DNA of 64,000 bases from Stenotrophomonas acidaminiphila (GCA_002951995.1 CP019797.1:2030501-2094500); one strand, 5' to 3'; numbered from the stretch's first letter, positions 35,365 through 45,459 are shown. Translations and numbers: made by a program. The notes: a model not told the origin generated them from the sequence alone.

Positions 35365-38300
35365 TTACTCCTGCACCGGCGCCGGCCCCACCTCCGGCAG
35401 TGGCGACAGCCCGCGCGCGCGCCGCACCAGGCGCGCCGTGCCGGTGCGCAGGTCGTCGAGGATCGCGTAGATGGTCGGCAGGAACAGCAGGCTGACCACG
35501 GTCGAGAACGCCAGCCCGCCGGCGATGGCGCGTGCCATCGGGTAGTACGGCGGCATGCCGTCGGCGGTCTTGGTGTTCAGCGCGATCGGAATCATCGCCA
35601 GGATCGCCGTGCCCATGGTCATCATGATCGGGCGCAGGCGTTCGCGGCTGCCTTCCACCAGCGCATCGGTGCGCGCCATGCCGCGCCGGCGCAGGTTGTT
35701 GATGTGCTCGATCATCACGATGCCGTTGTTCACCACCACGCCCATCAGCACCAGGATGCCGATCACCGCCATGATGTTCATCTCGGTGCCGGTGATCCAG
35801 AACAGCCAGTACACGCCGAAGATCGAGAACAGCACGCAGGACATGATCGCCGCCGGGAACAGCAGGGATTCGAACACCGCGGCCATGATCACCACCATCA
35901 GGATCAGCGCGATGAAGATGCTGTTCACCATCTGCTGCATGCCGTCGAAGTTGATGTTGAAGCCGGCGCCGGCGAAGGTGTAGCCATAGCCGGGCGGGAA
36001 CTGCACGCCGTCCAGCGTGGTCTCGACCGCCTTGCGCGCCTGGTCCATCGGCACGTCCTTGGCCAGCCCCGCCTCGACCCGCAGCATGGTCTGCCGGTTC
36101 AGCCGCTGGATCGAACTGGCCGCCGGGGTGACGTTCACGTCCACCATCGCCAGCAGCGGCACCTCCTTACCGCCGGCGGTGCGCACCATGAACGAGGACA
36201 GGTCCTCGATGCCATAGTTCTCCGAGCCGGCGAAGCGCACGTTGACCGGGATCTCGACGTCGTCGCGGTGGAAGTCGCGCAGCGACGAACCGCGCAGCGC
36301 CATGCCGACGAACTGCGCCACCTGCTGTGCGCTGAAGCCGTAGGCGGCGGCACGTTCGCGATCCACCCGCACCGCCAGTTCGGTGTTGGCGTCGCCGGTG
36401 TCCACGCGCACGTCGCGCAGCTTCGGATCGCGGGCCAGTATCGGCACGATGTCATCGGCCAGCTCCTTCAGGGTCTGGGTCGAATCGCCCACCAGGCTGA
36501 AGCGGATGCCCTGGCCGTCGCTGCCCATGCCACCCGGCCAGCCGATGCCGATCTTGGCGCGCGCCGACTGCGGCAGCCCCTTGCGCACCTCCTCCTTGAT
36601 CTTTTCGCTCAGCGCCGGGTCCTCGGTATCCAGGAACAGGCGGGTCTGTGCCCAGCCCTGTTCGCTGTAGCGGCTGAACACGCGGTCGATGTGGAACTGC
36701 TTGCGGTTCGCATTGACGAACGCCTCCACCCGCGCCACTTCGCGGCCCATCTCCTCCTTGGAGTAGGCGCCACGCCACTGGTAGAAGATGTTGATCTCGC
36801 TCGGATTGTCGTCGTCGCCGCCACCACTGGTATGCGTCATCGGATACACGCTGGCCAGGGAAATGGCGAGGATGCCGCCCACCGCCCAGCCGCGGTGCTG
36901 CAGCGTCCAGCGCAGCGCACGCGCATAACGTTCCTGCATCCGGTTGATCAGCGGCGACTTCAGCGCCGGTGGGGTCTTCATCCGCGCCGACAGCATCGGG
37001 ATCAGGCTCACCGCCACCAGCCACGAGGCCAGCAGCGAGACCGAGATCGTCACCGCCAGCTGCGACAGGTAGATGGTGATGATGTTCTTCTCGCCGAACA
37101 TCATCGGCAGGAACACCACGCAGTGACACAGGGTACCGGCCGACAGCGCGATGGCCACGTGGCGGGTACCGATGATGGAGGCCAGCGAAGGCTGGTCGGG
37201 GTACTTCTCGCGCTCCTGGTAGATGCTCTCCACCACCACCACCGCGTTGTCCACCAGCATGCCCACCGCCAGCAGCAGGCCCATCATCGAAATGATGTTC
37301 AGGGTGATGCCGGCGAAGTACATGAACCCCAGGGTCATGATGAAGCAGATCGGGATGGCCAGCGACACCATCAGCGTCGACGGCCAATGGCGCAGGAAGG
37401 CGTACAGCACGATCACCGACAGCAGCAGGCCGATCGCGCCGGCCTCGGCCAGCGCCAGCAGCGAACTGGTCACCGCCTGTCCCTGGTCGTCGGTGACCTC
37501 GATGCCGACACCACGCATCGCCGGGTCTTCCTGCAGCCGCTCGATCTCGGCGCGCACCGCGCGCGACAGGTCCACCAGGTTGGCCGAGCGCTCCTTGTAT
37601 ACGTCGACGCCGACACTGGGCCTGCCCTCCATCTGCCGCACGTAGTTCATGCGCTGCGGCTGCAGGCTGACGTCAGCGATGTCCGACAACCGGGTACCAC
37701 GCTTGTCGACCGGCAGGTTGCGCAGCGCCTGCAGTTCCAGCAGCTCGCCGCGCGGCTGCACGCGCAGGCGCCGGCCGGCCTCGGTGATCTGCCCGGCCGA
37801 CACCGAGAAGTTGGCCGCCTGCAGCTTCTGCACCAGCTCGTTGAGCGCCACCCCGTGCGCGCTCAGCCGGTCCTTGTCCAGCGCCACCAGTACTTCCTGC
37901 TTGGCCACGCCCTCGACCTCGACCCGCGCCACCCCGGGCAGGCGTTCCAGGCGCTGCTTGATGCTGCGTTCGATCAGGTCCGCGCGCGCGGTCAGGTCCT
38001 CGTCGCTGGTCAGGCGCAGGCTCATCGCCTCGCGGTCGCTGGTACTCCAGCGCTGCACGTAGTAGCGGCGGAAATCGTCCGGCAACTGGTCGCGCACCGC
38101 GTCGATGCGCTCGCGCGCTTCGGACGCGGCCATGGCGATATCGCGGTTCCAGTCGCTGAATTCGACCTGGATCTGCCCACCCTCGGCATTGGCGCGGGCG
38201 TTCATCGACTTGATGCCGGGCATCGTGGCGATGGCTTCCTCGACCGGCCGCAGCAGGTTGCGCTCCACTTCCTCCGGCGTCGACCCCGGGTATGGCAGCG

Positions 38301-38442
38301 ACACGAAGAAGAAGGGAATAGTGGCTTCCGGCTCGGCTTCCAGCGGCAGCCGGAAGGCGGCGATCAGGCCGATCGCCACCATCGACACGAACAGCATGAT
38401 GGTGGTGACGGGGCGGCGGATGGACAGCTCGGTGATGTTCAT
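35365..38442 (-). CDS. RND-family efflux permease (second of two)
   Basis: This 1025-aa HAE1-type permease begins MNITELSIRRPVTTIMLFVS. It has two six-helix blocks with large periplasmic loops. Helix 4 carries GLLLAVGMLVDNAVVVVESI with the paired Asp/Asn proton-relay residues, and the repeat half has IGILVLMGVVVNNGIVMIEH. Only 5 bp separate it from the first permease gene. Two unequal permeases with one adaptor resemble MdtABC/MuxABC, whose permeases form a heterotrimer. No outer-membrane channel gene is nearby, so a shared TolC-type channel is likely. The substrate is unknown. Confidence 0.9.
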   Translation of the reverse strand: MNITELSIRRPVTTIMLFVSMVAIGLIAAFRLPLEAEPEATIPFFFVSLPYPGSTPEEVERNLLRPVEEAIATMPGIKSMNARANAEGGQIQVEFSDWNRDIAMAASEARERIDAVRDQLPDDFRRYYVQRWSTSDREAMSLRLTSDEDLTARADLIERSIKQRLERLPGVARVEVEGVAKQEVLVALDKDRLSAHGVALNELVQKLQAANFSVSAGQITEAGRRLRVQPRGELLELQALRNLPVDKRGTRLSDIADVSLQPQRMNYVRQMEGRPSVGVDVYKERSANLVDLSRAVRAEIERLQEDPAMRGVGIEVTDDQGQAVTSSLLALAEAGAIGLLLSVIVLYAFLRHWPSTLMVSLAIPICFIMTLGFMYFAGITLNIISMMGLLLAVGMLVDNAVVVVESIYQEREKYPDQPSLASIIGTRHVAIALSAGTLCHCVVFLPMMFGEKNIITIYLSQLAVTISVSLLASWLVAVSLIPMLSARMKTPPALKSPLINRMQERYARALRWTLQHRGWAVGGILAISLASVYPMTHTSGGGDDDNPSEINIFYQWRGAYSKEEMGREVARVEAFVNANRKQFHIDRVFSRYSEQGWAQTRLFLDTEDPALSEKIKEEVRKGLPQSARAKIGIGWPGGMGSDGQGIRFSLVGDSTQTLKELADDIVPILARDPKLRDVRVDTGDANTELAVRVDRERAAAYGFSAQQVAQFVGMALRGSSLRDFHRDDVEIPVNVRFAGSENYGIEDLSSFMVRTAGGKEVPLLAMVDVNVTPAASSIQRLNRQTMLRVEAGLAKDVPMDQARKAVETTLDGVQFPPGYGYTFAGAGFNINFDGMQQMVNSIFIALILMVVIMAAVFESLLFPAAIMSCVLFSIFGVYWLFWITGTEMNIMAVIGILVLMGVVVNNGIVMIEHINNLRRRGMARTDALVEGSRERLRPIMMTMGTAILAMIPIALNTKTADGMPPYYPMARAIAGGLAFSTVVSLLFLPTIYAILDDLRTGTARLVRRARGLSPLPEVGPAPVQE

Positions 38443-38447
38443 CCGTG

Positions 38448-41400
38448 TCAGCCCTTCAGCCCGTCGCCGCCGGTGGCGCCATCGCCCAGCGCGTCATGCT
38501 CGTGCGCCAGCACCTGCTCGACCTGCTGCGCCTGCTGCCGCGCGCGGCGGCCACGCTCGGCATAGAACGCGTCGGCCTTGCGGTCCAGCAGGTCGTACAC
38601 CACCGGGATCACCAGCAGCGTCAACAGGGTCGAGACCAGCAGGCCGCCGATCACGGTGATCGCCATCGGCGAGCGCACTTCCGCACCTTCGCCGAAGGCC
38701 AGCGCCAGCGGCAGGAAGCCGAACACCGCGCACAGCGTGGTCATCATGATCGGGCGCAGTCGCGAGCGCGCGCCCTCCACCAGCGCCTGGCGCTTGGGCA
38801 CGCCTTCCTCGCGCAGCTGGTTGACCTTGTCGATCAGGATGATGGCGTTCTTCACCACCAGCCCGACCAGCAGGATCAGGCCGATGAACACCACCACCGA
38901 CACCGGCGAGCGCGACAGCAGCAGCGCCGCGACCGCGCCGACCAGCGCCAGCGGGATGGTGAACAGGATCACGAACGGGTGCAGCAGCGATTCGAACTGC
39001 GACGCCATCACCAGGTACACCAGGAACACCGCCAGGGCGAAGGCGAATAGCAGCGAACGGATCGATTCGCCCAGCTCCTGGCCCTGCCCGCCGATGTGCA
39101 TGCCGACATCGGTGCCGAGCGGGTTGTTGGCCACCATCTTCTGCACTTCGGTGATCGCCGTGCCCAGGTCGATGCCGCGCAGGTTGGCCGAGACGATCGC
39201 CACCCGGCGCAGGTCGGCGCGGTGGATCTCGCTGGGGCCGGTGGTTGCCACCACCTCGGCCACGGACGACAGTTCCACCGGCTTGCCGCCGGTCGGGTGC
39301 ACGATCAGGCGGCGGATGTCCTCGACCGAGGAACGCTCGGACTCCTGCACGCGCACCAGCACGTCGATCTTGCGGTCGCGGAAGCTGTAGCGGGTGGCGA
39401 CGTTGCCGCGCACCTTGTTGACCACCGCATCGGCGATCTGGCGCGTGGTCAGGCCCAGCGCCGCGGCGCGGTCCTGGTCGAACACCACCTGGATTTCCGG
39501 GAAGCCCTGCTCGACCGTCGACTTGACGTCGGCGTAGTGCGGGTTCTGCCGCAGCATGCCGGCCAGGCGGTTGCCGGCCACCCGGATCGCGTCGAGCGTG
39601 TTGCCCTCGATCTCGATCTCCAGCGGCGGCGACAGTGCGAACAGTTCCGGGCGCGCGAAATCCACCTGCGCCGCCGGCCATGCCTTCATGGTCTGGCGCA
39701 GCTTCTCGGTCAGCTCCGGTTCGCGCGAGGTGTCGCTCATCACCACCGACAGCTTGCCGATGTTCTCGCCGCTCTCGGTCGGGCTGGCGTCCAGCCGCGT
39801 GCCGGTGCCGGACACGCCGTACAGCAGGCGTATGCCGTCCTCGCCGGCATGCTTGCGCTGCACTTCGCGCACCAGTGCATCGGTCTGCGCCAGCGGCGTG
39901 CCGGGCGGCAGCTTGGCGGTCATCTCGAAGCGGTCCTGCGCCAGCTGCGGGATCAGGTCCACGCCCAGCATCGGCAATGCCGCCAGGGTCAGCGCGAACG
40001 CCAGCGCCGCGCCGCCGAGCACCGGCCACGGCCGTGCCAGCGCGGCGGGCAACAGCCGCAGGTAGGTGCGTTCGGCACGGCCGTACGGCGCCATGGCGAT
40101 GTCGCTGGCCTTGCGCATGACCGGCCCGACCACCGCGGCGATGCCGCGGAAGATGCGCACCACCAGCCACGCCGCGGCATAGAAGCCGTAGCGGAACATG
40201 GCGCCGATGCCGCGACCGGCGAACGCGGCCGGCTTCTGCCAGCGGCGCTCCGGGCGCCACGGCTGGCGCGGATCCTCGGCCGGGAACTCCAGCGGCGGCC
40301 GGCCCTTGAGCGCGCTCAGCATCGGGATCAGGGTCATCGACACCACCAGCGACACCGCGATGGCGATCGACACGGTCAGCGCCTGGTCGCGGAACAGCTG
40401 CCCGGCGATGCCTTCGACGAACACCAGCGGCAGGAACACCGCGATGGTGGTCAGGGTCGAGGCGACCACCGCCATGAATACCTCGCGGGTGCCCTTGATC
40501 GCGGCCTCGAGGATGCCCATGCCGCGTTCGCGCGCCTTGGCGATGGATTCGAGCACCACGATCGAGTCATCCACCACCAGGCCGGTGGCCAGCGCCAGGC
40601 CGCCGAGCGACATCACGTTCAGGCTCAGCCCGAGCTGGCCCATGAAGAAGAACGTGGCGATGATCGAGATCGGCAGCGACAGCGAAATGACGAACGTGCT
40701 CCAGCCATCGCGCAGGAACAGGAAGATGATCAGCACCGACAGCAGGCCGCCGATCACCGCGTCGATCTTGACGTCCTTGATCGCGTGGCGGATGAAGACC
40801 GACTGGTCCTCCACCGTGGTCATCTCGATGTCCTTGGGCATCTGCTTGCGGATCGCCTCGAGCTTCTTCTCCAGCGCATCGGCGGTGGAGACGGTGTTGG
40901 CGTCGCCTTCCTTGTAGATCGCCAGTTCGACCGCTTCGTGGCCGCCGGCGCGGATCACCGCCTCGCGCTCCTTGTAGCCCTGGCGCACGTCGGCCACGTC
41001 CTTCAGGCGTACCGGCGAGGTGCCGCCGCCACTGCCATCGCTGCGCAGCGCGGCGATCACGTTCGGATCGCGGCTGCCGAGGATCGCGGTCATCAGCTGG
41101 CGGTTCTCGCCGGCCGAGGAGGCACCCGAGCCGGCGGCGGTGTTGAGCAGCATCTCGCGCATCTGCTCGACCGTGGCGAACTGGTTGACGGTACGCACCA
41201 GGTAACGCTGCGAGCCCTCTTCCAGGCGGCCGCCGGACAGGTTCACGTTCTCCTGCTGCAGGCGCTGGATCACGCTGTCCAGCGACAGCCCCAGCTGCGC
41301 CAGCTTGCGCTGGTCGATATCCACCTGGATCTCGTCTTCCAGACCACCGCCGACCTTGACCGCGGCCACGCCGCTGACCGGCTCGAGCTTGCGCTTGAGG

Positions 41401-41939
41401 TCGTCGTCGGCATAGCGGCGCAGTTCCATCAGCCGGCGCACCGCATCGGCCTCGCTGCCGCCCTCCTGCTTGGAGGACAGCGCCAGGCGCATGATCGGCT
41501 GGGTCGACGGATTGAAGCGCAGCAGCAGCGGCGGCTTGGCCTCCAGCGGCAGCTGCAGCGTCTCCATCTTGTCGCGCACGTCCAGCCCGGCCTGCTGCAT
41601 GTCCGTGCCCCAGGCGAACTCCAGGACCACGTCGCTCTGCCCGGTGCGCGAGATCGACTTGAGCTTGCGCAGGCCCTTGACGATGCCCAGCGCTTCCTCG
41701 GCCGGCTGCGAGATCAGCGTCTCCACCTCGGCCGGCGCCGCGCCTTCATAGTCGGTGCGCACGGTGAGCGTGGGGTAGCTCAGGTCGGGCAGCAGTTCGA
41801 CCTTCAGGCTCGACAGCGAGATCAGGCCGAACAGCACCAGGGTCAGCGTCATCATCGCGATGGTGACGCGACGGCGCGTGGCGAACTCGATCAGGTCGAA
41901 GCCGCCACCGCCGGGAACCGACGGATCGCGCGCACTCAT
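38448..41939 (-). CDS. RND-family efflux permease (first of two)
   Basis: 1163 aa, larger than a usual RND permease because of an insertion of about 100 residues near 540-650 (with RQPWRPERRWQKPAAFAGRG) between the N- and C-terminal helix blocks. It begins FDLIEFATRRRVTIAMMTLT. Proton-relay helix motif LALATGLVVDDSIVVLESI and late motif LILLVGLVVKNAIILIDKVN are intact. The ATG overlaps the adaptor stop by 4 bp (ATGA). The C-terminal tail is Gln-rich. It probably forms a mixed pump with the downstream permease. Confidence 0.9.
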   Translation of the reverse strand: MSARDPSVPGGGGFDLIEFATRRRVTIAMMTLTLVLFGLISLSSLKVELLPDLSYPTLTVRTDYEGAAPAEVETLISQPAEEALGIVKGLRKLKSISRTGQSDVVLEFAWGTDMQQAGLDVRDKMETLQLPLEAKPPLLLRFNPSTQPIMRLALSSKQEGGSEADAVRRLMELRRYADDDLKRKLEPVSGVAAVKVGGGLEDEIQVDIDQRKLAQLGLSLDSVIQRLQQENVNLSGGRLEEGSQRYLVRTVNQFATVEQMREMLLNTAAGSGASSAGENRQLMTAILGSRDPNVIAALRSDGSGGGTSPVRLKDVADVRQGYKEREAVIRAGGHEAVELAIYKEGDANTVSTADALEKKLEAIRKQMPKDIEMTTVEDQSVFIRHAIKDVKIDAVIGGLLSVLIIFLFLRDGWSTFVISLSLPISIIATFFFMGQLGLSLNVMSLGGLALATGLVVDDSIVVLESIAKARERGMGILEAAIKGTREVFMAVVASTLTTIAVFLPLVFVEGIAGQLFRDQALTVSIAIAVSLVVSMTLIPMLSALKGRPPLEFPAEDPRQPWRPERRWQKPAAFAGRGIGAMFRYGFYAAAWLVVRIFRGIAAVVGPVMRKASDIAMAPYGRAERTYLRLLPAALARPWPVLGGAALAFALTLAALPMLGVDLIPQLAQDRFEMTAKLPPGTPLAQTDALVREVQRKHAGEDGIRLLYGVSGTGTRLDASPTESGENIGKLSVVMSDTSREPELTEKLRQTMKAWPAAQVDFARPELFALSPPLEIEIEGNTLDAIRVAGNRLAGMLRQNPHYADVKSTVEQGFPEIQVVFDQDRAAALGLTTRQIADAVVNKVRGNVATRYSFRDRKIDVLVRVQESERSSVEDIRRLIVHPTGGKPVELSSVAEVVATTGPSEIHRADLRRVAIVSANLRGIDLGTAITEVQKMVANNPLGTDVGMHIGGQGQELGESIRSLLFAFALAVFLVYLVMASQFESLLHPFVILFTIPLALVGAVAALLLSRSPVSVVVFIGLILLVGLVVKNAIILIDKVNQLREEGVPKRQALVEGARSRLRPIMMTTLCAVFGFLPLALAFGEGAEVRSPMAITVIGGLLVSTLLTLLVIPVVYDLLDRKADAFYAERGRRARQQAQQVEQVLAHEHDALGDGATGGDGLKG

Positions 41940-43075
41940 TGCTTGGCCGCCTGTGCGGCCGGTGCCTTGGCGGGCGCCGCGGCGGCGACCGCCTTCTCCT
42001 TGCCGATCACCTGCACCGCGCTGCCCTCGCGCAGCGCCGCCTTGCCGGCGATCACCACTTCTTCGCCCGGCTGCAGGCCTTCGCGCACCTCGATCCAGCC
42101 GGCATCGTCATAGCCGAGCTTGAGCCGGGTACGGGTCGCCTTGCCGTCGCGCACCACGTACACGGCGGGCTCGCCACCGTCCTCGAGCAGCGCGGTACGC
42201 GGCACCACCAGCGCGTCGGCGCGCTGGTCGTAGTTGATGCTCAGGCGGCTGAACATGCCCGCCTGCAGATCGCCCTCGCCCGAGAACGAGGCCACCACGC
42301 GGAACGTACCGGTGCCGGTGTCCACCACCGGCGACACGCGGTCCACGACACCGTCGAACGTGCGCCCCGGCAATGCGTCGGCGACCAGCGTCACCGCCTG
42401 CCCTGGCTTGAGCTTGGCGATCTCGCGCTCGGGCACGTTGAGCGTGGCCTCCAGCTTGCCGGCGTCGACGATGCGGATGATCGGCGAATTGATCTGCACG
42501 AAATTGCCCGGCTTGATGTCGCGCGAGGCGATCACCCCGGAGATCGGCGCCACCACCGTGGTGTAGGACAGCTCCAGCGCCGTCATCCGGTATTGCGCGC
42601 GCGCGTTCTCCAGGTCGAAGCGCAGCTGGTCCACGTCGGCGGCGCTGACCAGCTGCTGCTGGACCAGCTTCTGTGCGCGCTGGTAGCTGTTCTCAAGCTT
42701 GCGCATCTGCGCTTCGCTCTGCGCCACGGCCAGCCGCGCGCGGTCCGGGTCCAGCCGTACCAGCGGCTGCCCGGCGCTGACCTGCTGGCCTTCCTCGACC
42801 ATCACCGCCAGCGCCACGCCCGAGGTCTTGGCGACCACCTGCGACTCGGCGCGCGGCTCAAGCGAGGCGGTACCGGTGTAACTGGCGGCGATGGCGCGGC
42901 GTGCCGCCTTGGCCACTTCGACCGGGACCGCGTCGCTTGCCTTCTGCTCTTCCTTGGGCTTGTCCTTGGCATCCTCGCCACCGGCCTTGCAGCCCCCGAG
43001 CAACAACACCGAAGTGACGAGGAGAGCGGCGGCGCAGCGTCCGGTGCGGCCGTACGGGGTAAGGATTGGCGACAT
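41936..43075 (-). CDS. RND efflux periplasmic adaptor (membrane fusion lipoprotein)
   Basis: About 379 aa with lipobox LLGGC (Cys29). The barrel-sandwich hybrid, a short coiled coil (RKLENSYQRAQKLVQQQLVS) and beta-barrel follow (TVVAPISGVIASRDIKPGNF, TLNVPEREIAKLKPGQ). It ends in a low-complexity Ala/Pro/Lys tail. It would link the two permeases to an outer-membrane channel. ATG 43075 (MSPILTPYGR) follows an AGGGA site. It is first in the three-gene operon. Confidence 0.92.
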   Translation of the reverse strand: MSPILTPYGRTGRCAAALLVTSVLLLGGCKAGGEDAKDKPKEEQKASDAVPVEVAKAARRAIAASYTGTASLEPRAESQVVAKTSGVALAVMVEEGQQVSAGQPLVRLDPDRARLAVAQSEAQMRKLENSYQRAQKLVQQQLVSAADVDQLRFDLENARAQYRMTALELSYTTVVAPISGVIASRDIKPGNFVQINSPIIRIVDAGKLEATLNVPEREIAKLKPGQAVTLVADALPGRTFDGVVDRVSPVVDTGTGTFRVVASFSGEGDLQAGMFSRLSINYDQRADALVVPRTALLEDGGEPAVYVVRDGKATRTRLKLGYDDAGWIEVREGLQPGEEVVIAGKAALREGSAVQVIGKEKAVAAAAPAKAPAAQAAKQ

Positions 43076-43178
43076 CGTGGGTTCCCTGGAGATGCAGTGG
43101 CTGGTGTTGTAGCAAAGTATTGCACCACCCCACGACGACACCATGCCCCAAAGGTCATGCCCGCATGCCGCGTCGCAG

Positions 43179-43221
43179 CATTCATGAATGGTTCCGAACC
43201 GGTGAATACGCGGGCTATACT
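43179..43221. promoter_or_regulatory. Divergent control region with CATTCATGAATG palindrome
   Basis: A perfect 12-bp palindrome (43179-43190) lies just before a predicted cytochrome gene promoter, TTCCGA (43192-43197) then 18 bp then TATACT (43216-43221). It sits in the 205-bp gap between the RND operon (minus) and the cytochrome c genes (plus), so one operator could control both. No regulator gene is adjacent. Confidence 0.45.
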
Positions 43222-43280
43222 CGGGCGGTTCCGTGTCCCCACGGCGGAACGAACAGACCCGCATACCGGACAAGGAAACC

Positions 43281-43673
43281 ATGCGCCCGCAGCCGTTTGC
43301 CGTATGTCTCGCCCTGGCTCTGGCCCTGCCCTTCGGGGCGGCCGCACAAGCCGACCCGCAGCAGTCTGAACCTTCCGCCCCCGCACCCGCCGCCACGCCC
43401 GCTCCCGCGGCGGCGCCGGCCACCGGCAATGCCGAGGCCGGGCGCACCCTGGCCTACACCTGCCAGGGGTGCCATGGCATCACCGGCTACAAGAACGCCT
43501 ATCCGAGTTACCGCGTGCCGAAGATCGGCGGGCAGTCGGCGCAGTACCTGGGCCAGGCGTTGACCGAATACCGCGAAGGCAAGCGCAAGCATCCGACCAT
43601 GCAGGCGCAATCGATGAGCTTCAGCACGCAGGAAATCGCTGATCTCGCCGCCTACCTGTCCACTCTCAAGTAA
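43281..43673 (+). CDS. Soluble class I cytochrome c (c553/c4-like domain)
   Basis: 130 aa with a Sec signal (cut near AAAQA), an Ala/Pro-rich linker and one haem site CQGCH. The axial Met is expected in the stretch HPTMQAQSMSF. KIGGQSAQYLGQALTEYREG is a typical c4/c553 helix. AAGGA precedes the ATG. It lies 9 bp upstream of a second cytochrome gene. The pair may pass electrons in the periplasm, for example to a terminal oxidase. Confidence 0.88.
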   Translation: MRPQPFAVCLALALALPFGAAAQADPQQSEPSAPAPAATPAPAAAPATGNAEAGRTLAYTCQGCHGITGYKNAYPSYRVPKIGGQSAQYLGQALTEYREGKRKHPTMQAQSMSFSTQEIADLAAYLSTLK

Positions 43674-43682
43674 GCACCGCTC

Positions 43683-44144
43683 ATGTCGAAAGCCAAGCAC
43701 GCTTCGCGTCTCGCCATCGCCCTGTTCGCTGCCTGCACGGTGGCCGCCTGCACCCAGTCGGAAGTGGAGTCCAGCGCCAAATCCGCCGCCGACCCCGGCC
43801 ATGCCAGCGGTGAACATGGCTCCAGTTCGTCGGCCGGCCTGCCGCAGGGGCGCATCGCCGCCGGCGAGCAGCTGGCCAACAGCAAGGGCAAGGCCACCGG
43901 CCAGAGCTGCATCGACTGCCATGGTGCCGACGGCAACGCGCCGATCGATCCGGGCTATCCACGGCTCGGTGGCCAGTATGGCGACTACCTCGCCCATGCC
44001 CTGCAGGCGTATCGCAGCGGCGATCGCGAGCACATGCTGATGTCGCCGCAGGCGGCCGGCCTGAGCGACCAGGACATCGCCGACCTGGCGGCCTACTTCG
44101 GCTCGCGCCCCAGCCAGCTGCGGGACCTGCACGGCCTCAAGTAA
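43683..44144 (+). CDS. Lipoprotein class I cytochrome c
   Basis: 153 aa with a signal and lipobox VAAC (about Cys23). A Ser/Ala-rich linker follows, then one haem site CIDCH. GGQYGDYLAHALQAYRSGDR and MLMSPQAAGLSDQDIADLAA are helices like those of c4/c553; Met in HMLMSP is the likely sixth ligand. Being membrane-anchored, it may hand electrons to the soluble partner encoded 9 bp upstream. Confidence 0.88.
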   Translation: MSKAKHASRLAIALFAACTVAACTQSEVESSAKSAADPGHASGEHGSSSSAGLPQGRIAAGEQLANSKGKATGQSCIDCHGADGNAPIDPGYPRLGGQYGDYLAHALQAYRSGDREHMLMSPQAAGLSDQDIADLAAYFGSRPSQLRDLHGLK

Positions 44145-44432
44145 CGGCACCGCGCCGGCACCTGCGCGTGCCGGCCCCGCGCGCCGGACCTGGCCGGGCC
44201 GGGCGTGAGCGCCGCGCGACAGCCCTTGTCTGGAAAACGCCGGGTCGCCGCGCGGGTTGCGCGGCCGGCAGCCACGGCCGGATTCCCCGGTATCCGCGCG
44301 TAACCGGAGCGGCTCATCATCGATCCCGCCCGGATCGGTCCCCGGGGCGGCATCTGGAACCCTCGCGTCGCGCGTCTGCGGCATGCCGCTGTTCCCCGCC
44401 TTGGCGCGCACCATGCGGCACCACAGGAGCCG
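44145..44432. other. Gene-free GC-rich spacer with hairpin
   Basis: I see no gene here. CCGGCAC/GTGCCGG (44155-44174) forms a 7-bp stem 10 bp after the cytochrome stop and may end the transcript. The rest is GC-rich DNA leading to the IS insertion point. Confidence 0.5.
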
Positions 44433-45376
44433 CTAGCTGTGTAAACCCAGCAGGTTGTTCAGTGGTATGCGGGAGATGGGTGGTTTGTAGCCAAGACTGG
44501 CGTGAGGGCGGTGCCAGTTGTAGTGGTGCAACCAGCCATGGAGGGCATCGGCGCGCTGCCCGGAGTTGTCATAGGCGCGGGCATAGGCCCATTCGCGCAG
44601 GCTGGTCTGCACCAGACGTTCGGCCTTGCCGTTGGTGCGGGGCGTATAGGGACGCGTGCGCAGGTGGCGCAGGCCGAGCCGACGGACCAGGCGCTGGAAG
44701 CGGCGCGACCTGTAGCAGGTGCCATTGTCGGTCAACACCCGCTCGAAGCACACGCCCAGGCTGCGGTAGTAGCGCACCGTACGGATCAGGGCCTTGCAGG
44801 CACTGGTCCCGCGCTCGTCCGGCTCGATGGAGGCGAAGGCCACGCGCGAGTGATCGTCGATGGCCAGGTGGACGTATTCCCAGCCGATGCCCCGGTGCCG
44901 GCGCGACCGGTCGCCGGTGACACGGTGGCCGGGGAGCCGATCCGCCCCAGCTTCTTGATATCCAGATGCAGCAGTTGGCCCGGTAGGGCGTATTCGTAGC
45001 GGTTGTGCGGCAGCGCCGGTTCCAGTTCGGCCAGCCGATGCAGGCCGGCGCGGCGCAGCACCCGGGCGATGGTGCTTGGCGCCACGGACAGGCGCTGGGC
45101 GATCTGGCGATAGGTCTGGCGTGAGCGGCGCTGCTCCAGCACCTGCGCCACGATCACCGGGGATAGGGCGTGGGGACTGGAATGCGGTCGGGAGCTGCGG
45201 TCCGTCAAACCACCCGGACCCTCCTCCCGGTAGCGCTTGAGCCACTTATAGGCCGTGCGTACGCTCACGCCGGCCGCGTGGGCGGCCTCTTCGATGCGCA
45301 GGCCCTGTACCAGGATGCGGTCCACAAGCAGGGCTCGACCGCGTGGGCTCAAACGGGCATGTTTATGCAGGTTCAT
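44433..45376 (-). pseudogene. IS481-family DDE transposase, one apparent frameshift
   Basis: ATG 45376 begins MNLHKHARLSPRGRALLVDR with two HTHs (AHAAGVSVRTAYKWLKRYRE and RQIAQRLSVAPSTIARVLRR). The catalytic rve domain continues in another frame: VHLAIDDHSRVAFAS (Asp), LTDNGTCY (Asp) and RPYTPRTNGKAERL (Glu). One extra base in the four-G run at 44931-44934 restores about 314 aa. The terminal stop TAG lies in the CTAG target duplication (44433-44435), not in the element itself. Motifs are intact, so the shift may be a read error. Confidence 0.85.
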
Positions 45377-45459
45377 CCGGGGCTCCTGGGGGCTGGTTGG
45401 CTTCGTAACCCCCATCTTCCAGCGATGCCCCGGATGAACAACCTACTGAGAGATCACAG
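44437..45459 (-). mobile_element. IS481-like insertion sequence with CTAG duplications
   Basis: The 1,023-bp element begins CTGTG and ends CACAG. The terminal inverted repeats share CTGTG, CAG and AGGTTGTTCA blocks over about 25 bp. CTAG occurs on both sides (44433-44436 and 45460-45463) as a 4-bp target duplication. It carries one transposase gene, which reads out of the left end into the CTAG. Intact ends and duplications suggest a recent insertion. It separates the cytochrome genes from the transmembrane repetitive protein gene. Confidence 0.9.

Noticed and set aside
35359..38565. A 1068-codon open frame on the plus strand
   Set aside because: It is antisense to the conserved RND permease. 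Its His/Gln/Arg-rich, low-complexity protein is the usual shadow of a GC-rich gene.
39096..42113. Another long plus-strand open frame of about 1000 codons
   Set aside because: Antisense to the first RND permease, with the same biased composition and no family match.
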